A stretch of 64,000 nucleotides of DNA, taken from the NCBI GenBank assembly GCA_019925095.2, contig CM034412.1, positions 5,205,501-5,269,500 on the forward strand, written 5' to 3'. The translations under genes and the position numbers were made by a program. How positions within the stretch are numbered: the stretch's first letter is position 1; the number at the start of each line of letters is the position of its first letter. Of this stretch, positions 54,079-63,770 are shown piece after piece. The notes below the pieces were generated by a model, which was not told the DNA's origin, made no database searches, and saw only the letters and a list, made by a program, of their open reading frames with translations. The stretch is from Dendrolimus kikuchii. Its lineage: Eukaryota > Arthropoda > Insecta > Lepidoptera > Lasiocampidae.

Positions 54079-54310
54079 TATTTTTTATTGCATTAGTTCA
54101 TCATACAGGCAGACGGCCCACCTGATGGAAGGCGGTTACCATCGCCTATGGAATTTTGTAACACCAAAGGTGCTACCAATGTGCTACCGCTCTCTAAAAG
54201 AGGACTGAAACCTATCTACTAATGCTGGAACACAACTCAAGATTATTATGGCAGCATACTCTAGACCAGGAGTGTAATCCAGACGGGTGAATGAATACCC
54301 TACCACTTGG
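54079..54310 (-). repeat. Poly-A SINE (family S), copy
   Basis: Antisense copy from TTTTTTATTGCATTAGTTC to the block ACCCTACCACTTGG; the 5' end is missing. Confidence 0.75.
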
Positions 54311-54759
54311 CGAAAATATCTTCCCATCTCTTTCTGGGCTTTCCTCTTTCTCTCTTCCCATCCCTGGGTATCCAATAACAGATTTTCTTCGTCCATCTTT
54401 GTTTTCTTGCCTACTTGATGTCCTGCCCATTTCCATTTTAAGTAATATTAAATCTTTAAATTCAGTTTCTATTTCTGTTCAAAGTGAAAGTTCCAAAATA
54501 TTAAGAAAAACTTTTTTGTTATGTTTTCGGAAAGTCCAGTATAAAAGAGCAAAGACACGCGCAAAACTAGTTAAAAATAGTAAGGTCTCTAGCACAAAGA
54601 AGCTTCGTTGGAACGAACTAACTTATAGAATGGGCGGTCAACTGGCCACTTGCGGGCGAAACTACTTCATCGGTCGGATAATACTCTGGATCGATTAGTT
54701 GCCGACCGCCACGATCATTATGGCAACAATCTGAGCCGTGCCTCATTTACACGGGACAG

Positions 54760-54885
54760 TTAAGCTAGTTTATCTTACTAACCATTACATTTTTCCTTAC
54801 AACTGACAGACAATTGACATTACTTGTATAGAGCATATTCAAATTTTAAGCTGTAGTAAGCGAAATAAATGAATAATATAGTAAT
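54760..54885. mobile_element. Short inverted-repeat element, diverged copy 3
   Basis: GACATTACTTGTATAGAGCA and TGTAGTAAGCGAAATAAATG correspond to the centre of 16738-16880; the ends are eroded. Confidence 0.4.
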
Positions 54886-55429
54886 ATGTACATTTACTTG
54901 ATACTATCGAAGAAAATAACAATGAAATCACAATGGCTCAATACAAAACGTAGCTATGAAACTTCCTAAATTATTAAGAGCATGATTAGTTGGCGAATGA
55001 AGTCACTTTTCTTAAAAATTTTAAGGATTTACTTTTAATTAAGAAATTAAGATTCTTAGTTTTTGACTGATTTAGTCTAAAATGTTATGTATTATATTAT
55101 ATATATAAATATATAATTACAAACTGGAAGAAGAGTGAACTGTTATTGCTTTCTAGAGTTACGTTTTTTGGTTTTCGATTGTTATTCTCAGTATTTTACT
55201 TTGCTGTAAATAATTTTATATTTTTCCATGTGGAAGACCAAATAAAAAAAACAATCAAACCAAACATCAATCAAATCAACTTCGGACTTTCTATACTAAG
55301 GCGAACTTAATGTTTCCGAAAACTGATAAACTGTTTTCAAATTTAGAACTTTTTATTCAAACTGAAGTTTACTGAAGAATACTTTTGAAAATCATACATA
55401 AATACGTATAACTTCAATTTAAAATTTTA

Positions 55430-55665
55430 TTCCTACTCTATGTGCTATAACATCAGCCTGGTTAGAGCTGACCGGGATTTTGCAGATGAAATGAGTAATG
55501 GATTCAGAACAACTGCTTTATATTTTCTTCATAGATGATTATACATGTATTAGCCGTAACGGCCTACACAATAACGTTTTCGTTTGTTTTGGGAGGTGTT
55601 GTAAGCTTTTAAGTTCAAAATGCTTTAGTTTTTTGTATATCGATAACGACTAAAAGGTTAATTGC
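55430..55665. mobile_element. Diverged relative of the foldback MITE at 7421
   Basis: GAGCTGACCGGGATTTTGCA, GTTTTGGGAGGTGTTGTAAG and TATCGATAACGACTAAAAGG match the interior and right arm of 7421-7700; the left arm is eroded. Confidence 0.6.
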
Positions 55666-56254
55666 TACAATACAGCGTATAGCAATGTGTTATAGCTGTT
55701 TAAAGGAGAATAAGCGCCAAGAAATTTCACAGCAATTATCTCTCATCTTTATTCGTAATACACGTGTTATAGGAATTAATTAATATCTGATATCTCCAAT
55801 TAGAACATAGTCTTGAACTACGGCAAGTATTCCATACTTCAACTATTTAGTCGAGATATGGAATAAGGCAAGTTGAATGTAAACAAAGCATAGTTGGATA
55901 AGATCGCTTTGGCATTAGTTCGGGCTATGTAAAGCAACTTTATACGGTAAGTTAGTGCCTCAAAATTCTCAAGTTCAACATTAAAATTTATGGTTTGATA
56001 TTAAAATTTTGGTAATTTAACAAAACTTTAACTTAATTAATGTTAAGAAAGATAGGAGGGTTTTAATTAGCTTAGATAAACTAAATAATATTTTTATAGG
56101 GTTTTAAGAGCGTTATTAGAGGTCCTTAGCCATTTTCCTAATGTCTGTCCGTTTGTCTGTCTTTGTATTTTGTAATTTTTGTTTTGGCTTAGTGGACTTG
56201 ACTGTCATCTAGCCTATTATGTTACACTAGCTGTTGTTCGCGTATATTACAAAC
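55666..56254. other. No recognised gene or repeat
   Basis: AT-rich sequence in the presumed long intron of the eh1-motif gene; a short TCTGTCCGTTTGTCTGTC tract lies at about 56140. Confidence 0.35.
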
Positions 56255-56450
56255 TAGCGGCTCGGTGCGGTTTCACCCGCGCTCTGTCCTGCTCCCGTGG
56301 TATATAGCGTTATGTTATATAGCCCATGACACTCCCTGTTAACTTAGCTTTCTATAGCTAGAATTTTAAAAATCGGTTTGGTAGATCCAGAGATTACCCC
56401 CTACAACGTCACAAACTTTACCTCTTTATAATATTAGTATAGTATAATCA
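56255..56450 (-). repeat. Short dispersed element with ACTAGC end, copy 2
   Basis: AACTAGCGGCTCGGTGCGG to ATAATATTAGTATAGT; homologous to 1490-1720. Confidence 0.55.
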
Positions 56451-56474
56451 TAGTTTAAGCAAATTTTCTACGCC

Positions 56475-56745
56475 TTTTTAACCGACTTCAAAAAAAAAGG
56501 AGGAGTTTCTCAATTCGTCAGGATCTTTTTTTTTATGTATGTTCATCGATTACTCCGAGATTTATGATCCGATTTACGTAATTCTTTTTTATTCGACGCG
56601 AAATAGCTGCCATTTGGTCCCCTAAAAATTAGACATAGTTTGGCCCAGTAGTTTTCATTTTACGAACATTTTTTTTGTTCCCGTTTCTTGAGACCTATAT
56701 TTTTTAAGGAGCGCGGCACATTTCGTAGGTCTGTCTACCCATACA
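56475..56745 (+). repeat. ACCGACTTCAAAAAAAAGG dispersed repeat
   Basis: It starts AACCGACTTCAAAAAAAAGG and contains CGATTACTCCGAGATTTATG and CGCGAAATAGCTGCCATTTG, a block widely seen in lepidopteran introns. The exact class is unknown to me. Confidence 0.6.
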
Positions 56746-57104
56746 TAGCTAGACACTAAAAAGTAACAAATAAAATAAAAAGTCGGTTTCTTTAAAGTAA
56801 GTTTTTTTATTTTTTATCCTCTGAATTTCCAAAAACGCTTTACATATGTACCTACATTTAATTTAACCAGAAACAGGTGTCTAAAATTTCATGCTTCTTA
56901 CCTCGAAAATGACGGATATTCATAAAAAAATTCATACCCCTTTTCACCCCCTTAGAGATTGAATTTTCAACAACGCCGATAGGTATACATGTACATGTAA
57001 TGTGTGTTAATAATCCTCATTTAAGCTATAAATGTGTGCTTGTGGTTGTGTATTTATATAAATGTGTGTCTAAATTGTCTGTCCTGTCCTGGGGTTGTCT
57101 ATAT

Positions 57105-57243
57105 GTCTGTCCTGTCCTGGGGTTGTCTGGAAGAGATCGCTTTTTAGCGATAACACCGCCTTTTGTGCATAATGAGACATAGTTTTAGTCTGTGAGTTCT
57201 TTTTTTTTGTATTGGTGCACAATAAAGAGTTATTGATTGATTG
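57105..57243 (+). repeat. LINE 3' end with (ATTG)n tail
   Basis: GTCTGGAAGAGATCGCTTTT, GATAACACCGCCTTTTG and ACAATAAAGAGTTATTGATTG: same 3' end as at 42290-42402. Confidence 0.75.
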
Positions 57244-57689
57244 ATAAATTTGTTTATCATATTTTTTTTTACTCTCAACCTAAGCTATGTTTCTTTGTAA
57301 TAGGTTTCACACTAATCTTAGTATTGTACTTTTAATTTATCTCCTACAATGTTATGGTGTAGTAAAATAAACTAACCAAATAAATAAATACATGCACATT
57401 TGTATCTAACCAGAAGCATTATTAAAATTTCGTGCTTCTTTTTTTTTTGAAAATGATAGAGTTTTATACAAACTTTTATCTCTTTTTTCATCCCCTTAGG
57501 GGTTGAATTTTCAAAAATCCTTTATTAATTCGCATCTACAATATAAAAAGAATGCGCATGCAATTTTTCACAGTCTTAGCGCCAGTAGTTTAGATTGTGC
57601 GTTTATATGTCAGTCAGTCAGTCGGTGAGGTCAAGTAAATATATGTGTGAGTTTATTATAGTAAAGATTTGACCGTAATCGGGTTACAT

Positions 57690-58250
57690 ATATTATTACG
57701 CCTGTTTCCCATAGGGGTAGACAGAGACGATAGATCTCCTCTTGTGACGATCCTAACAAACAACTTTCACTTCGTCTACTTTCATTAATCTCTTCATATA
57801 TGTATGCACGTTTATTTTAGATGCTTTTTAGCTTACCTTTCTTTAACACTTTCGCTGTTTAATCATGGTCTACCGGCACCAACTCCACCATTCACAATAC
57901 TCTTGTTTTGTGCTTCTACTTTCATCCATTCTCTCTACATGCCTGTTGCGTACTCTTTTTCTCCGCAACTTTTTAGATATATTTTTTAATTTTTTTGAAG
58001 TTTGCTTTTCAGAAAAAATTAGATCCTCTGTCTGCCACATAAAAGATTGCATTTTTTCCATTTTTATATTAAAACACATTTATGAGTCACAAAGCTTATA
58101 ATTTCACGCGTTGTCTCCGCAGCAATGCCCAAACCACCTTAACGTTCCTTTTTCTACTCCTGTTATTGCATTTTCTTACGTTCCCTTATCACACTGTTCC
58201 TTGTAATATCATCCAAACTAACTTCACGTATACTTTTCAAAGCTCTTATT
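57690..58250 (-). repeat. RTE-like LINE 3' fragment, copy 2
   Basis: CTGTTTCCCATAGGGGTAGA and TCTACCGGCACCAACTCCAC match 19940-20235 but extend further. The BEL/Pao element at 58251 begins at its right edge. Confidence 0.6.
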
Positions 58251-58392
58251 TCAAAACTATTAAGGAAAGGGTAAAAATAGCACTGCGAGAGATATTTAAT
58301 AAATTTACTAAAATTGCACCATTACATTTCGAAGGGAAAATTTTCTGTTGTGACAAAAGTCAAATTTCAATTGTTTGTTGGTGTTGCCAACA
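58251..58392 (-). repeat. 3' LTR of the BEL/Pao element
   Basis: It matches 61617-61755 on the same strand. On the minus strand it begins TGTTGGCAACACCAAC. The outer end, TTTTGA, lacks the usual CA. Confidence 0.7.
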
Positions 58393-58678
58393 TGCTGGGG
58401 CGCGGCGGTGAAATTAAGCACCATAACGAATAATATTTTAATTTTCGTTACCTCTTGGGTAATATATTGTTATGCCTTGAAGCCAGCATACTGGTATCAC
58501 GCTGATTGTCTTATAAAATATAGATATAAATTACAATACCTTATACCTTATATAATTTGATAGTTTAACGTATGAACATTTAACGGTATAGAAACAAAAT
58601 AAAAAATTAATGACAATTATAACTTTCCAACAAAAACATAAACATCATTGGAAAAATAACTATAATATAACATTATTC

Positions 58679-61108
58679 TTAGCTAACGCCTTTTAAGCTG
58701 CTCATAAATTGATAAGCAGATTCTACTTCTTTTATTTTAAAATACACTAACCATCTATACATTTTTACATGATTGTACCAGTTCATTAACCAGTACTTTT
58801 TTATTATACCCGAGAATAATGAGTTACATGTAGGCCGTACTAAACGAATATGTTCAATATGAATAGTAAGTTTCGTTAAACTAAATAGCTTAAGTAAAGG
58901 AATAGGACGCCATTGTGAAAAAAGCACATTTTTTGATGTATCAACCTTGCCACCCACCTTAAAAATATTTTTGCTATCAAGGTAGGGTTTTAAACATCCT
59001 ATTTGATGCGAGGTTAAATTATTGGAAAACCAGAATATAAAAGCCCACACGCGCGGCATTTTCTTACAGTATTTATTGAGAAAAGAATAAAATTTAGTAT
59101 TTCTGTGTAACTTCTGCTCTAATTTTAAAAACCTATATAAAACCAAATCTAAAGAATCCCCAATAAAATTATTTATCTCGCTTACGGGAAACTTTAACGG
59201 CAAGTCAATCTGCAATCTGTTATCACGATACAGAGTTGCAGTGTTGGATATAGTGTTGCATAGCTCTGGTTCTAAAATCTGTTCATTGCAGGTTTCACTT
59301 ATATGTTCTGTTTTCAAAGAATTTTCTAAGGTTTCGTTTATATTGGATTCAACTTCCAAACATAGTAAAGAAACCTTACTTGAGTTACAATCGGACCGCT
59401 GTGGCAAGGCTCCAGCGACTACATGCCCGAATTTTGTATTAATAAAGCGAGGTTGCAGGTGTTGATCATGAGCATCGAGCTCATGTTGTGCAAAAAAGTG
59501 ATCAAGCAAATTATGTTGCTCTGGAATCATCACCTGGAAAAATATATCAGCGCCTATTAACATGCTAATATCGGATGGTATACCAAAATCGTCATCTGCC
59601 AATTGCATTCCAGGAGGAATGTGAAGGGATGAAACGTCTACCTTGGATTGAGGAATCTTGGATGTTATTTTGTCCAAGACAAGGCAGTCAATTGTCACCT
59701 TGTATGGTGAATTAAGTGAGCATACTTCAAGGGGCACAGAATAATGCACAGCATTGTTTTTGTTGCTGACCCCTATTATGTTTGTATTATTCTCAGTAGG
59801 AGTAATGCCTAAGACATCTAATAACTTGCTCGTTGCGATCGATATTTGGGAAGCCGAGTCCAATATTGCCTTTATGCGCACCTCCTGGCCACTTTTTGAA
59901 TAAAGTTTTACTTTAACCGTCGGTAGTAAAACTTTATTAGAAGATGCATTAGATATCAGTGACACAGTTGGTTGCGAAGGTAAGACTTCTTCGTGAAGCA
60001 AAGTATTGTGTGCCTGCCTGCATAATTTGCACCGAAAGTGATATTTGCACTTACCTTGGTGAGCATTCAGACACACTTTGCATAATCTATTATCTTTAGC
60101 AAAGTGTAATTTATCAGAGGTTGCCAAAAGTTTAAAATCAGAACAAGTGTATAATTTGTGTTCTGCAGACTTACAGTATAAACATGGTCTGGATCCAAAG
60201 GTAGTAGTCATGTTTATAGCTAACTTAGGATTGTGGATTTTGTCTGAGGATGATGAAGACTGAACGTATTCCAAAGCCAAGGCCCTCTTATCCAAGTATG
60301 ACAAAAACTCAGCTACAGTTGAATCCACAGTGGCATTCCTATCTAATTGATAGGCCCTTAATGTATACGAATCTAATTTTCGATATAAAAACGCTAATAA
60401 AATAGGATCCCAAGTGTCTGTTCGAATGTTTAAGTTTTTTAAAGCACCTAAACATTGTTTTATGTGTGCCACAAACTCACGAATATTATTTGATGTTGAT
60501 TTATACAAGGAAGGCATGTCGAGTAACGAATTAATGTGTTCATTAACAATTTTGAAAGTGTGGTTATAACGGTCATTTAGCAGTTGAAGAGCTTCGTCAT
60601 AACTATTTGGAGCCAAAGGGAGGTTTTTAATTAAATCAAGTGGCTCTTTTTGTAAAAATGACCTAAGGTAATATAATTTTTGGATTTTATCTAGTGATTT
60701 GTCATTGTGCACTATTGCTGTGAAGAGATTGATGAAGGGTGTATAGTCACTATATTTTCCCGTGAAGCCAGGTATATAAATTGTTGGCAGCTTCGCCTTA
60801 AAAGTTGAACAATTACCTGTATCGGCTTCAGAATTAGTGTTTATGCGCTCATTGAGAATCTCAAGGGCGTTAAAGTATTTTTCCTCAATCTCTTCGCTAT
60901 TTCCATTATCACCTTCGTCATAAAACAAAATTTCTTTATTATAATTTTCGAATTCATTAAATAATTGCTCCAACCGTTTTTGTTTTGCTTTTAAAATTGG
61001 GTTTGAATTATTTTGTATTTCAATTGTATTCTCCAAAAAACTAAATATCCTACTAAGAGCCGACTTAACATAGCCTCGAGCCGCTCTTAATTTTTTAAGG
61101 TCTTCCAT
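58679..61108 (-). CDS. BEL/Pao Gag-protease protein with residual pol
   Basis: One unbroken frame of 809 codons. About residues 105-250 match the DUF1759 Gag region of Pao elements (YIPGFTGKYSDYTPFINLF, LYYLRSFL). Zinc-knuckle-like Cys/His clusters follow at 309-322 (CLYC...H...C) and 343-367. The aspartic protease (DUF1758-like) spans about 400-560, with ILDSASQISIAT at 415-426 and LIGADIFF at 517-524. Residues 627-673 are the N-terminal edge of reverse transcriptase (RDNRLQIDLPLKFP, LEQKLHRN). The chain then jumps directly to the pre-integrase linker at about 705-775 (CLKPYLDSKNIFKVGGKVD, IHIEH), whose Cys pair is missing. RT catalytic motifs, RNase H and the integrase core are absent. The product could at most form particles and be mobilised in trans. 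Host co-option is possible but unproven. Confidence 0.88.
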   Translation of the reverse strand: MEDLKKLRAARGYVKSALSRIFSFLENTIEIQNNSNPILKAKQKRLEQLFNEFENYNKEILFYDEGDNGNSEEIEEKYFNALEILNERINTNSEADTGNCSTFKAKLPTIYIPGFTGKYSDYTPFINLFTAIVHNDKSLDKIQKLYYLRSFLQKEPLDLIKNLPLAPNSYDEALQLLNDRYNHTFKIVNEHINSLLDMPSLYKSTSNNIREFVAHIKQCLGALKNLNIRTDTWDPILLAFLYRKLDSYTLRAYQLDRNATVDSTVAEFLSYLDKRALALEYVQSSSSSDKIHNPKLAINMTTTFGSRPCLYCKSAEHKLYTCSDFKLLATSDKLHFAKDNRLCKVCLNAHQGKCKYHFRCKLCRQAHNTLLHEEVLPSQPTVSLISNASSNKVLLPTVKVKLYSKSGQEVRIKAILDSASQISIATSKLLDVLGITPTENNTNIIGVSNKNNAVHYSVPLEVCSLNSPYKVTIDCLVLDKITSKIPQSKVDVSSLHIPPGMQLADDDFGIPSDISMLIGADIFFQVMIPEQHNLLDHFFAQHELDAHDQHLQPRFINTKFGHVVAGALPQRSDCNSSKVSLLCLEVESNINETLENSLKTEHISETCNEQILEPELCNTISNTATLYRDNRLQIDLPLKFPVSEINNFIGDSLDLVLYRFLKLEQKLHRNTKFYSFLNKYCKKMPRVWAFIFWFSNNLTSHQIGCLKPYLDSKNIFKVGGKVDTSKNVLFSQWRPIPLLKLFSLTKLTIHIEHIRLVRPTCNSLFSGIIKKYWLMNWYNHVKMYRWLVYFKIKEVESAYQFMSSLKGVS

Positions 61109-61616
61109 TATAATTATTTAAATCTAAACTAAAATATATAATTAACACTAATAAAATAAATATTGTCTGACGTTGAAGTCTATCAAAGAAATTATAAATA
61201 AACTGTCACTAAAAAAGAAAACCGTGTCAAAGTCCTGTTTAAATCTTCTTTGGAAAAATAAATGTCCGTAAAACAGCATGCACTGTTATCCTGAAATAGC
61301 TGTAGACGTCGCTATCTTCTATGAAGTGAAATTTTCCTTGACTTCCTTGTAATTTAATTTCAAAATGTCGGCCAAACCTTTGATGAAAATTTTGACTTTT
61401 CCTCTTGATGGTGATGATATTGCTCTCGATGCTTTTTTTTATTGCAGCAAACGGAAAATATGTTGCGCTCGCTGTTTACCCTTTTTATAGGTGGATGCTG
61501 AAGAGTAATATTGCTCCAACTTCTATTGCACCTATTTAGCCTTACGTGTTAAAATTTTTCGTGCCAATGGGCTGGTATTTATTTTATCGCCGAAATCGAA
61601 GGACCATATGATTAAA

Positions 61617-61755
61617 TCAAAACTATTAAGGAAAGGGTAAAAATAGCACTGCGAGAGATATTAATAAATTTACTAAAATTGCACCATTACATTTCGAAGG
61701 GAAAATTTTCTGTTGTGACAAAAGTCAAATTTCAATTGTTAAGTTGGTGTTTGCC
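61617..61755 (-). repeat. 5' LTR of the BEL/Pao element
   Basis: It differs from 58251-58375 by one missing T in 124 bases; the outermost bases merge with a SINE at 61750. Confidence 0.7.
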
Positions 61756-61962
61756 CGCCTGGATGGCTGACATCCCTGGTCTAGAGTATGCCGCCGTAAC
61801 AACCTTGACTTATGTTCCGGTATCAATGGCGAGGTTCTAGTCTCCCTTAAGAAAGCAGCAGCGCATTTGTAGAACCTTTGGTGTTGCAAGTGTATATAGG
61901 CGATGGTATCCGCTTTCTATAAGGCGTGCCGTCTGCCTGTCTGCTGAACTCATGCAATAAAA
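61750..61962 (+). repeat. Poly-A SINE (family S), 3' two-thirds
   Basis: Sense copy starting abruptly at TTTGCCCGCCTGGATGG beside the LTR and ending CATGCAATAAAAACA. It may be the disrupted target of the BEL/Pao element or an independent neighbour. Confidence 0.75.
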
Positions 61963-61974
61963 ACAAAATTTACA

Positions 61975-62188
61975 TACATACATACATAACTTCACGCCAG
62001 TTCCTTTGCGGGGTAGGCACGAACAACAAAGCGCCATTTAGGCTTATTCTTACACACCTCACTTGCTTCTTTGACATTCATAACTCTTGTCATGCACGCT
62101 CGTCTGTTCTTAAGGCTCCTGACAATCACCTTCTGCTAGTAAACCACAACTGGGAGCTCATCCCATATACTCGTTACCTTCAGTCAGC
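61975..62188 (-). mobile_element. Chimeric RTE insertion with 12-bp TSD
   Basis: Direct repeats ACAAAATTTACA lie at 61963-61974 and 62189-62200. The interior is an RTE 3' end (tail (ACAT)n, to about 62139 on the plus strand), joined to about 46 bp (ACCACAACTGGGAGCTCATC and on) that is not RTE sequence. The same 46 bp occurs at 63440-63487. Both parts lie inside one target duplication, so they appear to have inserted together. Confidence 0.75.
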
Positions 62189-62204
62189 ACAAAATTTACA
62201 GCTT

Positions 62205-62720
62205 TTATAAATTGTTTATCTTTAAGTAACTGTTCCCTTAAAACCTACAAACTACCATTTCATAAATACAAATCCAGTCGCGTAGCAGTAATCACGATTG
62301 ATGTAACAAATTCAAATACGACAAAACTACGTTAAAGCATGTCAGACACGACGGGCCATCGTCCTGTCGTATCCCTAATTTGTTGAACGTACCTCGTTTA
62401 CCCGTTTGGCCCATTTCTCGGGGGTTTATGCCCGTTGTAGGGAGATAAAAGGCCCGTCTCGGACCCCGTTGTAAGGGATAACTACCTCATGTAATATCCC
62501 AGTTGATTAGATGAGGTAATGATGTTTCAAGTATAAAAGGGTATTATGTGTTCGCCTCTTTCTTGTTTAGTTTCAAGGGTGTTTCTTTTAGGTGCGTTTT
62601 AGGATTTTATTTCATGCTATCTAAACTAATATTATTTATAACGAATAAACTGAAAAAATAACTGGATCGAGTTCAAAAAATCTTTCACCATTCGAATGCT
62701 ATGTTTTTCCTGATTAATAA
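62205..62720. other. No recognised gene or repeat
   Basis: GC-richer around 62390-62480, including two GCCCGTT blocks. No domain or element is recognised. Confidence 0.35.
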
Positions 62721-62721
62721 A

Positions 62722-62957
62722 TCTATATAAAAATTGGAAACTAGGGGTCCCTACTAAAACTTCTATAATGTAACCATCAATCTAAGCTAAATACTTGGCG
62801 CTGGTATCGGGTTCTCTGATTGTGATGAAATTGTATTTGTTTATGAGTGGCTCCCGGGGTGGTTTAGATTCGCAATTATACCCGGTAGGTGGCGTTGGAG
62901 TCGGGTTCTAAATTTGTATGATTCTAGGGCAGGACAACGTCTGCCGAGACCGCTAGT
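62722..62957 (+). repeat. Helitron-like element, third copy
   Basis: ATCTATATAAAAATTGGAAA to ACGTCTGCCGAGACCGCTAG, with CCCGGTAGGTGGCGTTGGAG; same family as 44605-44817. Confidence 0.62.
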
Positions 62958-63029
62958 AGTTTAATAAAAGCAGTGTTAATTTAGTGATGGTTTTAAATGA
63001 CATGAGTTATATATTATCGGTTATCTCGC

Positions 63030-63205
63030 TGTGCAGGTTGCATCACGATGTTTTCCTTCACTGTTATTAGCACATGGTAATTGTAACAATATGCACATTA
63101 GGCCAGAAAAATGCCTAAGCTGTGCATGCGTTCCGGCCAGGATCGAACCCGCGCCCTTTGAATTTGGGATGCGTGCGCTAACCATTATGCTAGCACGACT
63201 GCCAT
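63030..63205 (-). repeat. tRNA-headed lepidopteran SINE, copy 2
   Basis: The minus-strand head carries GCTAGCATAATGGTTAGCGC and GCGGGTTCGATCCTGGCCGG, an intact B-box, then the body to about 63030. It is shorter than copy 1 at 236-505 and lacks the CACATATGTCCC part. Confidence 0.82.
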
Positions 63206-63227
63206 AATGTGCCTTTTTTATTGCAAA

Positions 63228-63600
63228 ACAAGCATACATGCCGACAGACTTAATGGAAAGTTATTTCTTTTATTGTGAAAGTATAGAATATAATCTGATG
63301 GCCAACCTGATGGAAAGCGGTTAGCGTCACCTGAGGACATTTGCAAGACCAGAGGTGTTGCCAATGCGTCAAGGCCAGCGCCTTGAAAAGATTTTATGAG
63401 AAACTTTGTGAAAAAAGTAGTATGTCGTGGCATTGTGGGAAAACCACAACTGGGAGCTCATCCCATATGCCCGTTACCGTCAGTCAGCTACCTTCGCTTA
63501 TAGGTGTTTGTAACACCAGAGGCGAGACGTTGCCAGCCTTTAGAATGGGATAGAAAGGATAGCCTAAGAGGGATGAAGGTGAAGACTAGCGTAGAAGACG
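63228..63600. repeat. Family S-like fragment and GGGAGCTCATCCC repeat
   Basis: 63228-63370 shares ATGGAAAGCGGTTA and GGACATTTGCAAGACCAGAG with the poly-A SINE in antisense. 63440-63487 is the block also present in the chimeric insertion at 62143-62188. Confidence 0.5.
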
Positions 63601-63634
63601 TAGTCTGTGTAAAGGTAATTTTACTACATACAAT

Positions 63635-63688
63635 ATAGTCGTGTGGGGTAAGAGATAGCTCGCTTAAGATAACACCCCACACGACTAT
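63635..63688. repeat. Hairpin with 15-bp perfect arms
   Basis: ATAGTCGTGTGGGGT (63635-63649) and its exact reverse complement (63674-63688) around a 24-base loop. Confidence 0.93.
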
Positions 63689-63770
63689 GAAGACTAAAAA
63701 AATTCAACTCCTAGTTGCAACTATGATGACCGTTCCCAAACATTACTTTTTAGTAATTTCATTACATAAC

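Larger units (their letters stand above)
58251..61755 (-). mobile_element. Internally deleted BEL/Pao LTR retrotransposon
   Basis: Direct repeats 58251-58375 and 61617-61740 are identical except for one single-base indel. Similarity continues weakly for about 15 bases outward (GTTGGTGTTGCC / GTTGGTGTTTGCC), so the LTRs are about 140 bp. Read on the minus strand, the likely LTR start is TGTTGGCAAC at 58392. A tRNA-primer-like site, TGGTCCTTCGATTTCGGC, lies at 61606-61589, next to the upstream LTR. The single interior gene is at 58679-61108. No target duplication could be fixed. The near-identical LTRs imply recent insertion. Confidence 0.85.

Noticed and set aside
59842..59880. Protease active site DSA in the BEL/Pao protein as an inactivating mutation
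   Set aside because: I believe DSAS variants occur in other BEL/Pao proteases of this type, so loss of activity cannot be claimed from the sequence.
60694..60783. Interpreting the 809-codon protein as a host gene
   Set aside because: DUF1759 Gag, zinc-knuckle-like clusters and a Pao-type protease between nearly identical LTRs make a retroelement origin clear; host use is only a possibility.
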